Made by a program: the position numbers and the translations under genes
Source of the DNA: Ophioderma brevispina
Taxonomy: Eukaryota > Echinodermata > Ophiuroidea > Amphilepidida > Ophiodermatidae
Reading direction: 5' to 3'
Assembly: GCA_023653785.1 (NCBI GenBank)
Contig: JAMKCH010012671.1
Coordinates: 1-64,000 of the forward strand
Length of the DNA: 64,000 nt
Notes under the pieces: generated by a model
Seen by the model: only the letters and a program-made list of their open reading frames with translations
What the model was told of the DNA's origin: nothing
The model's database searches: none
Part shown: positions 11,950-23,999 of the stretch, piece after piece
How positions within the stretch are numbered: the stretch's first letter is position 1
Layout of the letters: each line of letters begins with the position of its first letter

Positions 11950-12850
11950 CCATTGACGAAGTCCTGTACAGTCCCCTTAATTTGGCTTTGATGTTACTCA
12001 TGCTCCAAAACGTCGGATTGCTGACCATCAGGGGATCAGTTCACAATCAAAGAAATTGATTACAACCAAGTTTTTCATCTTGCTAAGCTCACTTGCCATC
12101 TATTGATGGAGGGTACCAGCCCCCGACCGTGATAGAACATTAGAGCAACTGCCAAGTAGCAGGTAGAGAGAGAGTGTCACAAATGCTCGCAACTCTTGCT
12201 TTGTCTGCTTGCGATGACGCATACTCACATTTGGGGGATTGGCAAAAGCAAAGGTAGTGACAGGCTTTGTGAAAGGTTTAAACTTGATAAGCTTGGCACA
12301 GAATCGAACTGTATGTGTGCGGCAGATGTGCCGTTCGATATGAACACGTGGTCGGCCAAATGGCAAAATGAAATCATAGCCAATGTCCGAAACCATTCTC
12401 ATGTAGGTTGCCGACCAACTACAGAACATTTCACAAGAATGTCAAGCGTGCCCATTTGTGTCTGAATTTTGGAATGCATCATTAGAAAGAACCCACCCCC
12501 CCTGGACCCATGCCCTATTGAAGGCTCAAAGACGAACCAAATAAGTCCCGTCCGCCTGTGACAGTACCAATTGTGACAGTACCACCAGCACCTCCTGAAT
12601 GTAATTGAAATTTGGATTGAAATGTGGTTGTAAAGTTGACCTCTGTGTTTCTATAGAAAATGCTGATGTTCTTGGCCCAGCTGGCTTGCAAACTTATTTT
12701 TTTGTGAGTGTAATAGGATAGGTAAATGCCAAAATAGATAGACAAACTGGGTGGCTGAGGAAAATGGTGGGGGTAAACGGAAGAACCTGAGACTAGTGAG
12801 AATTGGGGTTCAAAATTTAATTTCGAGCATTCAGTCAATGATTTTAAGAT
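11950..12850. other. Region without a supported gene
   Basis: Open frames on both strands (for example 12,429-12,100 minus) have no recognisable domain. A short CT/GA tract lies at 12,164-12,176. Nothing further is supported. Confidence 0.4.
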
Positions 12851-12882
12851 ATTTCATATGGAGGTTTTTGCATTATTCACTT

Positions 12883-13226
12883 AGGTGCAACGAGAGATTT
12901 AAATAACAGGCGTCCCTTAAAAATATGAAAATTTTGTGTTTTTTGCCATAGTCCTAAAGCTTTCTATCAAAATATCGCCCACCTTGAAAGGTTAAGCTGA
13001 GAACTGTTTCTTTGTACCAAAATTGTGAATTTGTAATTTCGTATAGGAGCAAATACAAATTCAGCCTAATGTTTTCTATTGAAATAAGCATATACAAATC
13101 CCTTTTGTTTTCATGTGATTTATTTCAGAGCCAAAATAAAAGGGGGATTTTATTGAGTGTCTAATCTATTTGAAATCACTACATATCGCAAAAATATAGA
13201 TGACTTTGGAATCTCTCGTTGCACCT
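12883..13226. mobile_element. MITE with 17-bp perfect terminal inverted repeats
   Basis: AGGTGCAACGAGAGATT (12,883-12,899) is exactly reverse-complementary to AATCTCTCGTTGCACCT (13,210-13,226). The 344-bp element is AT-rich inside and has no coding potential. A target duplication is not clear. Confidence 0.8.
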
Positions 13227-13379
13227 TTAAGACTTACAAACTCATTCCCAATTTTGGGTGACTGTAAACTCTGACCTTTATACACATTGACTAAAACGGG
13301 TAAAAGGTGAATCTTTTTCCGGGATCCTTGAATCGCACACTCAGATGGGTCGGTTTAAATGTACAATGAGAACCAGCTA

Positions 13380-13900
13380 GTGAACAATGTTCACACTTAT
13401 TGTTATTATTCTAGTTTGTATCGGCGGCCATGTTGGATTTTATAGACAATTTCACACCGTTTTTTAAACTTGTATAAACTAAGGTTTTACTTTAATGTCA
13501 AAGGTGTTCTTTGTCCTTAAAACTACTCAAAACCACAAACCAGTCTCATAAATGCTACATAAGCTGAGATATAACTATTTGTATGTTGTTGTAGGCCTTG
13601 TGTCGGCCATCTTGGATTTTAATGTAAAGAAGGATTTGAGATGTTGGATAATGACAGAAAATACTTCCTTGACCCCTAAAACCTAGCCAAAGCCACCAAG
13701 ACCGGCTTTACAGTAGCCCAGGGAGAAGAGACATGGCCTTCTATGTGTTGTGGCGGCCATTTTGGCGGCCTTCTTGGATATTTCAAATTGCTCAAGGGTG
13801 CTGCAGTGGCATCATGCAGATCCTGAATCAGTACGTCTTGAAGAGATAGAAACCATCAAAAACATGTGTGGACTATACAGGGGGTTCTGTGCGTTGCACC
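13380..13900. repeat. Diverged tandem repeat with ggc(g)gccat-ttggat motifs
   Basis: Three loosely similar units contain cggcggccatgttggatttt (13,423), tcggccatcttggattttaa (13,603) and ggcggccattttggcgg (13,751), each preceded by a tgtatt/ttgttgtag-like stretch. The period is 145-180 bp and divergence is high. Confidence 0.45.
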
Positions 13901-14673
13901 CGACATGTTTAATTGACCTTTGACATCCCCCGTAGGACGTCGCGATGCGTCGCTAACAAAATGACAATAACTCTGAAACTATTTGACCTATGGGGTGATT
14001 GAGCTGCATATCCAGTTAAATCACGGCTGTGTGATCGGAAAAACCCACGGATAGCGACCCAAATTCCATATTAAGCCGGTGAAATGACAATACCTGGAAA
14101 CTATACGCGTCTCTCAAGAAAATAAGGGGGTAGACAGGATTTCGTTTTACAGCACAATTTTTTAACGCTAACTTGTTTTTGCCCCAAAACTTTCTGCAGT
14201 GCCTAAAGATCCGTTTGCGCATATTTTTGCTATGGCGTTTTTATGATAATTAGGCTAAACAAGCATTATGTTGGCGCCATTCAAAACTTGTTTTGCCCCT
14301 TAAATCGTACTGATGTAACTGTTTTAATGTTTTATTTCAGCAATAGAAATGAATTGATGTTCTCATATTTTGAGCACAATTTTATGGAAAAGTCCTTTGG
14401 GAAAATAGTTTAACTTTTGGAGCGGGAGAATTTGGTACGCATCTTAAAAATCGGCTTTCGGATTGCCATTTTGAATCGGTACAACCGATTTGCATTTTTT
14501 TTCTTGTTATGTGGTCGTGTTGATGTACCCCACCATTGGTCACAGTTTTGGTAAAAACCGACAAAGTGGTTTTCAGAGGGGGTCCACATAGACCACCCTT
14601 ATGCACCAACGGGAGTACAGAAGACACTATGCAAGTGTTAATTCATCACTGTCTGGTTGAAGGGGTTTCATTG

Positions 14674-14708
14674 TTGCCTGACTTCTCGGACACCGAGAAG
14701 TCAGGCAA
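14674..14708. repeat. Perfect 16-bp hairpin with 3-nt loop
   Basis: TTGCCTGACTTCTCGG (14,674-14,689) and CCGAGAAGTCAGGCAA (14,693-14,708) are perfect reverse complements around ACA. It lies about 30 bp left of the TTAACAC-rich element. Confidence 0.85.
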
Positions 14709-14721
14709 TATAGCAACTACA

Positions 14722-15170
14722 CTGCAAAAACTGGGGTGTTAAAATTTTAACACCAAGTCAGTGTCAAGCTTGTTGGTGTTAGTTTTGGTGTTGAAAATGA
14801 GACTTAACAACAAATCACGGTGTTGTTGCATAATTGAATTATGATATGGGGTTCTGTTATGATTTGTTCGAGGCAAGGCGTTATAATAGAAGCACAAAAA
14901 TAAAAAAATCAAGCATTTTCTATAAAATATCACATGTTACAATAATAAATGTAACACAAAGTTGGTGTTAACTTAACAACAGAGGGAGTGGTCCCGGATT
15001 GACAACACAGTAGTGTCAATCTGACACCGTGCCAGTGTTAAAAAAAAATCAAAAAATTATTAACACATTAGTGGTGTAAAATTAACACCAATCAGTGTTA
15101 TAGCACACATGGTACACAAACTTGCTGTTAATTAAACACTACATGATGAATCTAACACCTGGGAAACGCA
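14722..15170. mobile_element. Element built of GTGTTAA/TTAACAC repeats
   Basis: It begins actgcaaaaactggggtg, which leads into a perfect 20-bp palindrome GGTGTTAAAATTTTAACACC (14,735-14,754). GTGTTA or its complement TAACAC then recurs many times in both orientations to about 15,165. Such palindromic subterminal motifs are typical of non-autonomous DNA transposons. The right terminus is not clear. Confidence 0.55.
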
Positions 15171-15199
15171 GCATAATACATAAAATACAATAATAAAAG

Positions 15200-16000
15200 G
15201 ACATATTTGCTCATGCATCCCGGAGCATATCTTGTCTAGACAGCGGAAGATAGATCAGCATATGGAAACAGGAAAAGCTCAAGACTGTCTTGTGGCGCAT
15301 TACTCAATTAGTTAAATGTAACTAAGAGGATAGAATACAATTTAATAATAAATACAACTTGCAAAAAAAACCCCAGTGAATCACACAAAATTAGTAACGA
15401 AAAGTTCAAGACGATGGAACAAGTTTGTTGAGGATAACTAATCAAATAAAACGACCAGGAAAGATGCAAGGAGCAAAATCAAATGAAATGCATCACATAT
15501 GTCACGAGTCATTCATTGTCAGTAGTTAAATAAAATATGAGAGCGGGAAGATGCCAAAATGGAATTCAGATGGTTTTCAAAGTTTAAGATGAAACCGATT
15601 TTTAGTTTTGATGAAAAAACTTAAAAAAAAAAAAAAAAACATAAATAAGTCCTGCGTACGGTATGAGCGCGTTTCTAATTGGCACCAAGCGTTTCCTCTC
15701 CTGTGGCAAAACACTACTGCCAAGTGGGGCGGAGCAATACCTTTTTACCATTTACGATGAGATTTCCCCTAGTCATCATGATGGGTTTAGCACAGGAGTC
15801 GCGGTTCAGCATTCCGGACAAAATTTGGCACCAATCGGATTAGTGGCGCTGTGTTAGTTGGCAGTCTATGAACGTTGACAAACTGAATGGCGAGCTGGTT
15901 TGGGATAAGCGGTTTAGATATGATACCGCAAGGACTTTCTCGAGTCCTCAGTATGGAGTATTGGGGTCAGTGTGTGGTGGAAATTGCGGAAAAGCGAAGA
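15200..16000. other. Unassigned sequence
   Basis: AT-rich, with an A run at 15,624-15,640. The frame 15,663-15,857 has no domain I recognise. Confidence 0.4.
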
Positions 16001-16021
16001 TTTACCCTTTTTATATATAGA

Positions 16022-16300
16022 TCAGCATTCTAGTCTACTCTTTGCACTCATTATTTTATCCTGAAGTTCATCTTTCAGCTTAGGTAAAGATTCTTCTTTC
16101 AGCTCATCTTGATCTACATATTTCATACCTCGCTCCAATTCTTCCACCTCGGATTGATTGATTAATTTCGGTATTGACATCCAACAGTGGCGTGAAATAC
16201 CGTCAAACCATGGACCTAATAGAGGGGAGGACCCCAACAACACACCGAGTTTCAAAACCCTATCACGTTGCCGCCTTTTGTTATTAAATCCTAACCACAA
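16022..16300 (-). other. Unassigned open frame with a charged helical C-terminus
   Basis: The minus-strand frame (92 codons) ends in a stretch rich in E, K, D and L (for example LERGMKYVDQDELKEE), a composition more protein-like than most frames here. No splice acceptor, domain or homologous copy in the window supports a gene. It could be a fragment of an unrecognised element. Confidence 0.2.
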
Positions 16301-17055
16301 TCAATTATCGGCTTCGTAAGGTAATGCGATAATTGCCCTCTAAGCAGGAGGGAAAGCGTTCTTCGGAAAGGGCGCGGGGCATACTGGGAAGGATTTTAAA
16401 CCAAATGGGCAATTTCAGCCAAGCGCAAGAACACATGGAAGGAGAAAAGAAGAGAACATCATAATACGACAACATAGGTTGAAAAATAAATATGACAACT
16501 GTAAGGCAATACCCAAACTACGTTTGGAAGAAATGTGATCCTACTGTTTTGGGCGGGAAGTTGAAGATGTTTTCTATAGGTTGAAGAGGGCTGAGTATAA
16601 TTTTGGTGCACCGCTGGGAAATGTGGGGAAATTGTAAAATGGGGGGGGGGGGGGGAGGTTAGCAAAAAGGTAAATTTGAATGAATTGTCAAAGTACACCA
16701 ATACATGGTCTCGTTTTAATGATTAAACATGGTTAGCGTCAGGCCGGTAGCCAGGATTGTGTAGGGGGATGACTTTTTACCCTTCAGAGATTCGCCGGGG
16801 GGTGAATTTGGCAAGAGTGGTAATTCTACCGAAATTGGGGGGGGGGGGGGTGGGTGGGGCTTTTAGATGGGGCGTGATGCCCCTCGCCCGCTGATTCGGG
16901 CTTGGTATAGTTTGCCTAGGTTGCGACCTTAGGTTTAACAGGTTAAAAGTAGAAGATTCAGAGATTTCGAAATATTATTTTTGTGTAGTAAATAAGAGTC
17001 AACTAGAAACTTAAGATATCACCAAAAATCCAAAGTTAGAGACGAATCGGATTGA

Positions 17056-17200
17056 TGACGTCACTATGACGTCATAAGATAATAAAATGACAATACGCCT
17101 ATAGGAAAGAAAACATTGATATTTTGCAAATTTGTGGCAAAATAAATAAATATCTGTAACACTTAAACATTTTCCATCATGTAGAGACGTTATGACGTCA
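17056..17200. promoter_or_regulatory. Three CRE-type TGACGTCA palindromes
   Basis: TGACGTCA occurs at 17,056-17,063, 17,067-17,074 and 17,193-17,200. The octamer is the full cAMP-response/ATF consensus. No gene start is visible nearby, so these may be repeat-borne motifs rather than enhancers. Confidence 0.4.
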
Positions 17201-18109
17201 TTATGAAATTATGTTCAGTTATGTTGGTACTTCAGTTTTGGTTATCAAAGGAAAGAGGAAACACCTGCTATATATTGCAACTAAAATTAAATGTCTGTGA
17301 TTATTCCTGTGAGTACAAGGCGTTTTTTGGTTATTTACCTCCCGAAATGGGGGGGGTTGGGTTGCCACACCTATCCACCACTTTGGGATCACCGTTTACC
17401 TTTGCAGAAACCCCGGTATGTTTTTTGATGGGAGGGGGGATGAAAGGACCATATATGTCCAATTGGCCAATTCCTTAAACTCATGACACCCCGGAAAATG
17501 GGGGTTTTAGTGGGCGGCGAAAAGATAGAAGAGAGCAGCGGGTTAACAACCACCCTCCCTTCGGAAGACGAGGGTTAATATATAAATTTATACAGTTTAA
17601 TTAGGTATAAAGTCACCACTTATCACACACATAATTCAGATGAAACAGACATTGGAATCAGTTCGACTATCGCTATCAAACAGCCCACAACGGTAACAAA
17701 TTCAACATACCGAATATATATTAAATATTACCAATTGGTGTGGTTTTCAGGTAGAATTCCACGTATAGGCGCCGCTTGGGCCCCAGTTCAGAAGTTATAA
17801 CACACCCAACCAGTAACTCCCCACCCCCTGAAATTTGTCTGTCAAGTTCAAATGATTACATCACATACATCATTCAGTTGATCGAATTTATTAATACGAT
17901 AAAAAATTCGTCCCTTAGCCATGGGCGCCGCCAATTAGACCTTATAGCTACAGCTATACCAGACTCTACTAGACAATGAAAGGACATTTTTGTAAGAATT
18001 ATGAATTATGTTCCCTGGCAAATTTATTTTCACAATGTCGGACTCTTAAATATGCTGTATGTATGAGAACATAATATAGAAACTATAAACCGACGGATAA
18101 AATCATCGA

Positions 18110-18960
18110 CGGAAATTTCTGTTCTAATGTTTTTACTTAAAATGAGGGTATATCTTTTGGAGAGTTAAAATGCGGTGAGTTGTCACTCTCAAAGCAACGC
18201 ATTTGAAGAATTTAGCAAACGCTGTGAGGTAGTGTGTTGGTAATGATTATTGTCAATGTTTGTACTTGAAGTGGGGAGTTATTTTGAGAGTTAAAATATT
18301 GTGAGTTGTTACCTATTCAGAGTATTAGAAGAATTACATTAAGAAAAAGTGTGACGTGGTGTGTTATGACGGTGTTAATGTGTTACTTTGAATTAGGGCA
18401 GGTTATTCTGAGAGTTTAAATATGGCGAGTTACCATAGAGTATCATAATTGTTTTGTTGCTTCTTTCCCAACAGGTTACTTTTCAATATATGGAATAGTA
18501 TGTTACATTAGCATGCAAAATACTTTCGGTACTGTGAAGGTACCAACTCACATACCAATTTTTTTACCCCTCTAACTACCCTCCCTCTACTTGACAAGTA
18601 CAGCCACTTTTTTATTTCTTTCTTCATAACAAACAAACAAATGTTTGACCAAACACAACTCTCAAGACTCTAATGTAACTCGACCACATTTAAAACTCTA
18701 CAAAAAATAGCTTCAATTTTGTAGGGTTTTCAAACCATCCCCAATACATCCACATAACTTGCCATATCTAACTCCTGCCAATAGAGATACCACCATATTG
18801 ACCTCTCTCTTAATACTACCCCACTTTAAGTACAAACATTCCCAACTCGCCAATATAATATACTACGATCAACTGTGCCAAACAATACTCTTAACTCATA
18901 CCACCTCCCTGGATTGATTATCTTACCATATTTTTAATGCTCCAAATTTCCGTATGCTTG
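18110..18960. mobile_element. Long-TIR element with internal subrepeats
   Basis: On the left, three direct subrepeats of about 125 bp (starting near 18,126, 18,256 and 18,376) contain taatgttt-tactt-aa-tgggg, gagagttaaaat and gcgagtt. The right part (18,640-18,880) contains the same motifs in reverse complement (actctaatg, actttaagtacaaacatt, ccccac). Both arms are imperfect, and there is no coding sequence. Confidence 0.5.
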
Positions 18961-19067
18961 CCATGATGGCAGCCACCGTGCTGAAAAATGACGAATAAAT
19001 TATTCGTATTTTTTATTCGGTCCTGATCAACTGTAAATTATGGGATATAATTGAAGCGGTGTTTATT

Positions 19068-19790
19068 ACGAGTATTTTTAAAACCTCATTTGTGGTGATT
19101 GATGGAGTATTGTTTAAGTTATGTCCACTTGACCGAACCCACAAACCCCCAGGATTAAAAGTTGCAGTAAGCCCTATAGAGAATGAGAATTGTCATGCAG
19201 AGAGAGGATGATTGCGCTGCTTAAATTCTGTACAGAGATTATCAATAGGATTTAGTGCAACTTGTAATCCGGGGGTGGTTTCGGTCAAGTGAAGTCGGAC
19301 AGCAGCATCTTGTACAACATTTGGACCAAGCTTTGCACGACATACAAGTTAGCATTCACCATTTCAGACGATCTGAATAACTGCCATAAGAAAGTAATGT
19401 CAAGAGTTCTTAAAAGTGTGGTGGATTCACACATTTAATGAAGACTATCAACTTTACGTTAAGTGTTTGAATCAGCGAAGGCTTATGATCATAACATTCT
19501 TTGACTTTTGCAAATGCCTCTACTTGGATTTAACCCGCCGGGTCCCAGTCAGCCAGGAAGTAACTGATTGTCTCTTTTTCAAACAACAGGTTACCTATGT
19601 TGCAGTAAGTCCTATAGAGAAGGAGAATGACTCATGCAGAGAAGAAGAGGATTGCATTGATTCAATTTTGTGCAGTAGGATTGTCAATAGATTACTGCAA
19701 ACTTTTAAATCATGGGGTGGTTCGGTCAAGTGGGCATTAACTTCAACACTTTACTCCATCGATCGCCACAAATGAGGTGTTAAAATACGC
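19068..19790. mobile_element. Composite repeat: outer inverted repeats and inner direct repeats
   Basis: The outer arms aacctcatttgtgg(t/c)gat and cacttgaccgaacc (19,082-19,140) recur inverted at 19,722-19,780. Inside, about 130 bp starting tgcagtaag(c/t)cctatagaga is repeated directly (19,163-19,292 and 19,602-19,735), each copy ending with cggtcaagtg. The 119-codon frame across the right half is a by-product. Confidence 0.65.
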
Positions 19791-20954
19791 ATAAATAAAC
19801 CAACGATTCCAATGATATCCAATTGTATACACAAATGTATCGTTGCCTTGACCTGAATTCAGGGTGGGGAGGCTACTTTTTTGGGTTGTGTTATTTTGTT
19901 ACGACGGTACATTGAACTTAATAACACCGTTTATCAAAGAGTCGGAGTTAGTGATCGAAACATTTTTCATATTATTTCACAGATTTTGTAACAATTAAGG
20001 GTCACAAAAACACTCAAATTGGCAAGCTTATTTCTACAGTTCGTAGCTCCAAAAGGAATGGCGGATTTTAATGGGGTATTCGTAGTTTCGAAAAAATTTC
20101 CTCTATTGGTGACAACAAACTGCCAAAAAAAAGAGATGGAAAATTTAACCTGTACGAGGCACTTTCAAAAACCCCTACAGTCAGGGGTCACAAACATCGG
20201 TCAAATTCCAAAGTTTTGTGGACAGCCTTTCCCGTAGTCACTACATGCGAACGCGGCAAAGAGATATAGTTCACAAACGGTCTCGGTGTATGCACCTGAA
20301 TACACATTCGAGTGCCGCACATATGAGCCAGGAAAAGTCTCAATTCCATGCCCAGATTCAGGTAACTTTCATTACAAGTGTATTAAATTATACACCCCTG
20401 GTTTGGGTATGTATGTATATGGTACCCAGATCACACAAGGTCAGTTAATGTCAATACATGTACAAGTTACAATCCACTGAACTGTTGTCCTTGTGGGGGA
20501 TGAGGCCTATTGCAAACTCAGAGTGTAGCTTTGTCGAGATGAATTGGTAATCGAATTAGATAATTGGTGGTTTTCGCGTTGTTTGTCCTCTCTATTATGT
20601 CCATGGTCAAACCTAGCATTCATGTCGCTGTCCAGTTTTGTTAATAATGCGTGCAGTGTACCCATGTCCACTGAACCGGGTGTTGGGTCCGTACGTGTGG
20701 GTGGACGCAGCAGGGTGGTACTCGTTGAAAAACGTGGGTTAACAGTGACCGACATGGCGGAAAACATGGCCAGTTTCAAACTCATACAAAAATATCGTGC
20801 AGAAAGGCTGCAAAGTATATCTTTGAAACAATTAACCATGAGTTCAGTATGGTAAAATATAAGATACTGGTCCGATAATAAGAACGATGGATAAATAAGT
20901 TCTCCAGTAAATAGTCAGTTAGCGGTAGTTCTCCGGAGCTCTCAGTGAACACGT

Positions 20955-21070
20955 CCTTACAGGATGGCGGTCGGGTGTTCATGAGTTGCTGGATTTCACT
21001 TGCATGCAGACCAATATCTTTAGCAATGACATCAGGATAAATAAGTTTCCTCCTGCCACGGGTAGGTTTT
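20955..21070 (-). pseudogene. C-terminal tail of a LINE ORF2
   Basis: The minus-strand translation reads PTRGRRKLIYPDVIAKDIGL, then EIQQLMNTRP. A basic G-R-R patch followed by a short hydrophobic stretch, a D-x-GL and an M-x-(D/T)R is the usual tail after the reverse transcriptase in several LINE clades. Only the tail is visible. Confidence 0.5.
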
Positions 21071-22137
21071 ACTCTAGACTCAGTTCCAGTCTCTATATTT
21101 TAATAATATAGGGACTGGGAAAAGGCCCATAGACGTCTGTGGCGAAATTGGCGAAATCAAGTTTGGGATCCTGATTTCATCCTTAATGTATTTGTATTTT
21201 ATATTAGAGACATACTCGATTGAAACAAAATCAAGAATCGAATGCATTTAAAGGCTAAAAATGCCAGCTAAACATCAAAATGTTGCAGAATTCTGCACCT
21301 TTGGAACAGTGATAAATTCGCACCGGGGAGAGAAATCACTTCATTTTTCCGATCAAAAAATTTAGAATTTTCTCACCAAATTCCCAAAGCGTTACGGAAC
21401 CGTGATACTCGGGCTAGTAAGTTTTCCTCCAGGTGGTGTCCAAAAAACCAGGTGAGAGATAGTAGTAGGTAGGTCATAGCTCGTTCACGTGGCATTGATC
21501 GGCGTCCGTACCTACCTTCTACAACGCTACGTACGCAAGTGTATTGAAAAAACGGGGATGGGTGCGGAGCGGATCCGATGCGGCATAAGCAAATCCAGAA
21601 TCAGTACAAAAGCAGGACTTATTGAAAATCTTTACATTTGATGTAGTCCTAAATTATATTATCCGCACGTTGTTTCCTTGACTGATTTTCAATTCATGGC
21701 TAAAATCTGATGATTTTGAAGCGGTGATTTCTTAACCGCTACAAAACCCCAACATACGCGGGTGCCTGCGACTGGGCTTCGCTTTATGGCTCGGACTACC
21801 CAGTTGTGAAGTGGTGAGAGGCCAAAGTCGCAGGGAACCAGCGTAATCCCAACATAGCCAGGCCTGAAATATTCGGTCACTTAGGGCCCGTTTTATAGGG
21901 TCAACATTTCACAGAAGTAAGCATAAGCTGTGCACCGTTTGTATTTTTAAAATCGAGCTTGTAGGGATGCTAAGACATCAAGGTTTTCATATATGCATGA
22001 ATTTCTTGTCATAGTAGCTAGTATACCAAAATTCTTGACTTTGTGGCACATACGGTGGACAGGCTTTTGTAGCAGAGATAACAGGGGCTATCGTAGCGAA
22101 AAATGCTAAAGCAAGTTAAGGAATTTTGTGGCATGAA

Positions 22138-22485
22138 CATAGGCGTAAATCACGGGGGAGGGATGGGGGATATATCTCCCAATATTTTGATGAGGGGGGT
22201 GGTCAATACGATCCCCTCCAATGTTGATGCCCATTCATGTGTTTTTGACACAAAATAACCTCATATTTTACCATAATAGTTTAAAAATGGTAAATTTCCG
22301 CTCGCTTCCCGCGCATTTTGTTTTAATTATAATTATATTTAATGATTTTAGCTTCTAAATGGCAAAATTTCTAGCGCGCTTTGCGCGCACATGTGCTAGT
22401 AATGGATCTTTTCAGTAAACCCCATTTCATTCATAAATTTTCATTAACCCCATCCCCCCATGTCAAAAAGAAATTTACGCCACTG
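22138..22485. mobile_element. hAT-like MITE with exact 8-bp target duplication
   Basis: The element is 348 bp. Its ends are CATAGGCGTAAAT and, inverted, CAGTGGCGTAAAT. GGCATGAA flanks it on both sides (22,130-22,137 and 22,486-22,493). A paralogous stretch at 22,945-23,012 carries the same flanks joined through a single GGCATGAA (22,955-22,962), so it is the uninserted form. Inside are a G-rich subterminus and GCGCGC repeats; there is no transposase. Confidence 0.9.
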
Positions 22486-22944
22486 GGCATGAAACAATAT
22501 TTAGACACGATGAAATATACATCTCATCCAGTCATTTTGTAATGTTGAATGTAGTGAGTAGTGTTTCAGTCTCAGACATTCCAATGTACCTGATTAAAGG
22601 GGCGTGTTCCGATCGTCTTTGGGACCCCCTGATTTACCCGGAAGTAGTATCGATTTTGATATCAGATGAAAGGCCGTATTTTTCTCATTGTCGTCCTGAA
22701 ATTTGAGCCCTCGAATCCATTTCATTCCCAAGATATAAACAAAAAACGCCGTTTTAGTGGTTAACCACTTTTATTAGCACAGTATTGAATAGGGCTTTGT
22801 AACATGCATTATTGCGTCTACCATCAAAACCGCAAGTTTGTTTCCCACGGTACTTGATGGGATGTATGTGCAAGTGGCAGGCTCTCATATCAAGTAGAGA
22901 ACACAATACACATAAATCGGAACAACCACCTTTACCTGCTCAAA

Positions 22945-23012
22945 GGAATTCTGTGGCATGAAACAATATTTAGACACAATGAAATATACATCTCATCCAG
23001 TCATTTTCTAAT
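22945..23012. repeat. Paralogous empty site of the 22.1-kb MITE
   Basis: ggaattctgtggcatgaaac and the following 50 bp (tagacacaatgaaatataca, then tctcatccagtcatttt) match both flanks of the element at 22,138-22,485 with few changes but lack the element. Confidence 0.85.
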
Positions 23013-23375
23013 ATTTGAAAACAATTCTGTAGTGTGGGTTTGGTACAATTTCAAGGCAAAACCACGAAGAATCTAAGTTAGCGCTAGCCTGGCACCCACA
23101 TTACACCTGGGATGCTTTTGGCACAGATTTTGAAAGCACCGGGGAAAGCACACTGCCAATGTTTTGCCTGGGATTAGCATACAATGGTATTGTTCATGCA
23201 GAAAGTGATGGCCTATTCCAACGTATTGCCTGGGATTAGCATACCAATTGGCATTGATCAGAAAGCAATGTGCCTATGCATGCCATGTGGATTAAGATCG
23301 AGATGTCAGTGCCTGACATAGTATCCAAAATATTATCTTGAATTTGACATCAAAATATGTTCTGTCTTGTACCTT

Positions 23376-23618
23376 TCAGTTTAGCCAGACAACAGCCTGT
23401 TTATAATTAGCAATTTCACTAAGATGTTTGCCATTATTTTGAAACTCACTTAAGCGAGGCAGTCGGTCAACATGGTCAATGACACTATCATCAATGTTAA
23501 CACCAATTTTGCTGGCAAACAGATCCTTGAGTATTTCTTCTGTATTTTCATGAGTGACTTCTGGTATTCCACAAGTTTCTCCTCGTGTACCGATGTAGGT
23601 CATCTGACGCTCTGGTAA
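23376..23618 (-). pseudogene. LINE ORF1-like RNA-binding domain remnant
   Basis: The minus-strand frame reads CGIPEVTHENTEEILKDLF, ASKIGVNIDDSVIDHVDRLPR and NYKQAVVW. The pattern (V/C)-x-G-(I/V)-PE, acidic stretch, FxxxxLGxxIxxxxIDxxHRxxR is the RRM-like core of L1-type ORF1 proteins. A stop lies just upstream (LPERQ is preceded by TAG) and no coiled coil or ORF2 is linked to it, so it is a fragment. Confidence 0.6.
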
Positions 23619-23999
23619 CTAAATGTGATAATATATTGCTTATTTGTACTTGCTCCACAACTCCATAACTTGTCTTAAAATAGCTGTATCAATCAAAACA
23701 ATAACATGAGCTACAACTCGCTTCAAACTCCCTCTACAATTCACTATTTTGCTTTTTACACATTAGTAAGCCTACATCAGTACATAGACATCATGACACC
23801 CCTCTGTTCTAATACATTTACTATGTACCAGCCAAGCTCCGCCCATATCAAACTTCAGCCCTGGCTAAAACAATAGATGGCGCTATAGAGATCTCATGGA
23901 AGGCAAATTTGTTCCTGTTGGAAGGCAAAAACAGGTGATTATGCCCTATATCAGTCTTTCAGGTATTTTCTGTAGGCAGCAGCAATGTCTTGGCGGGGT

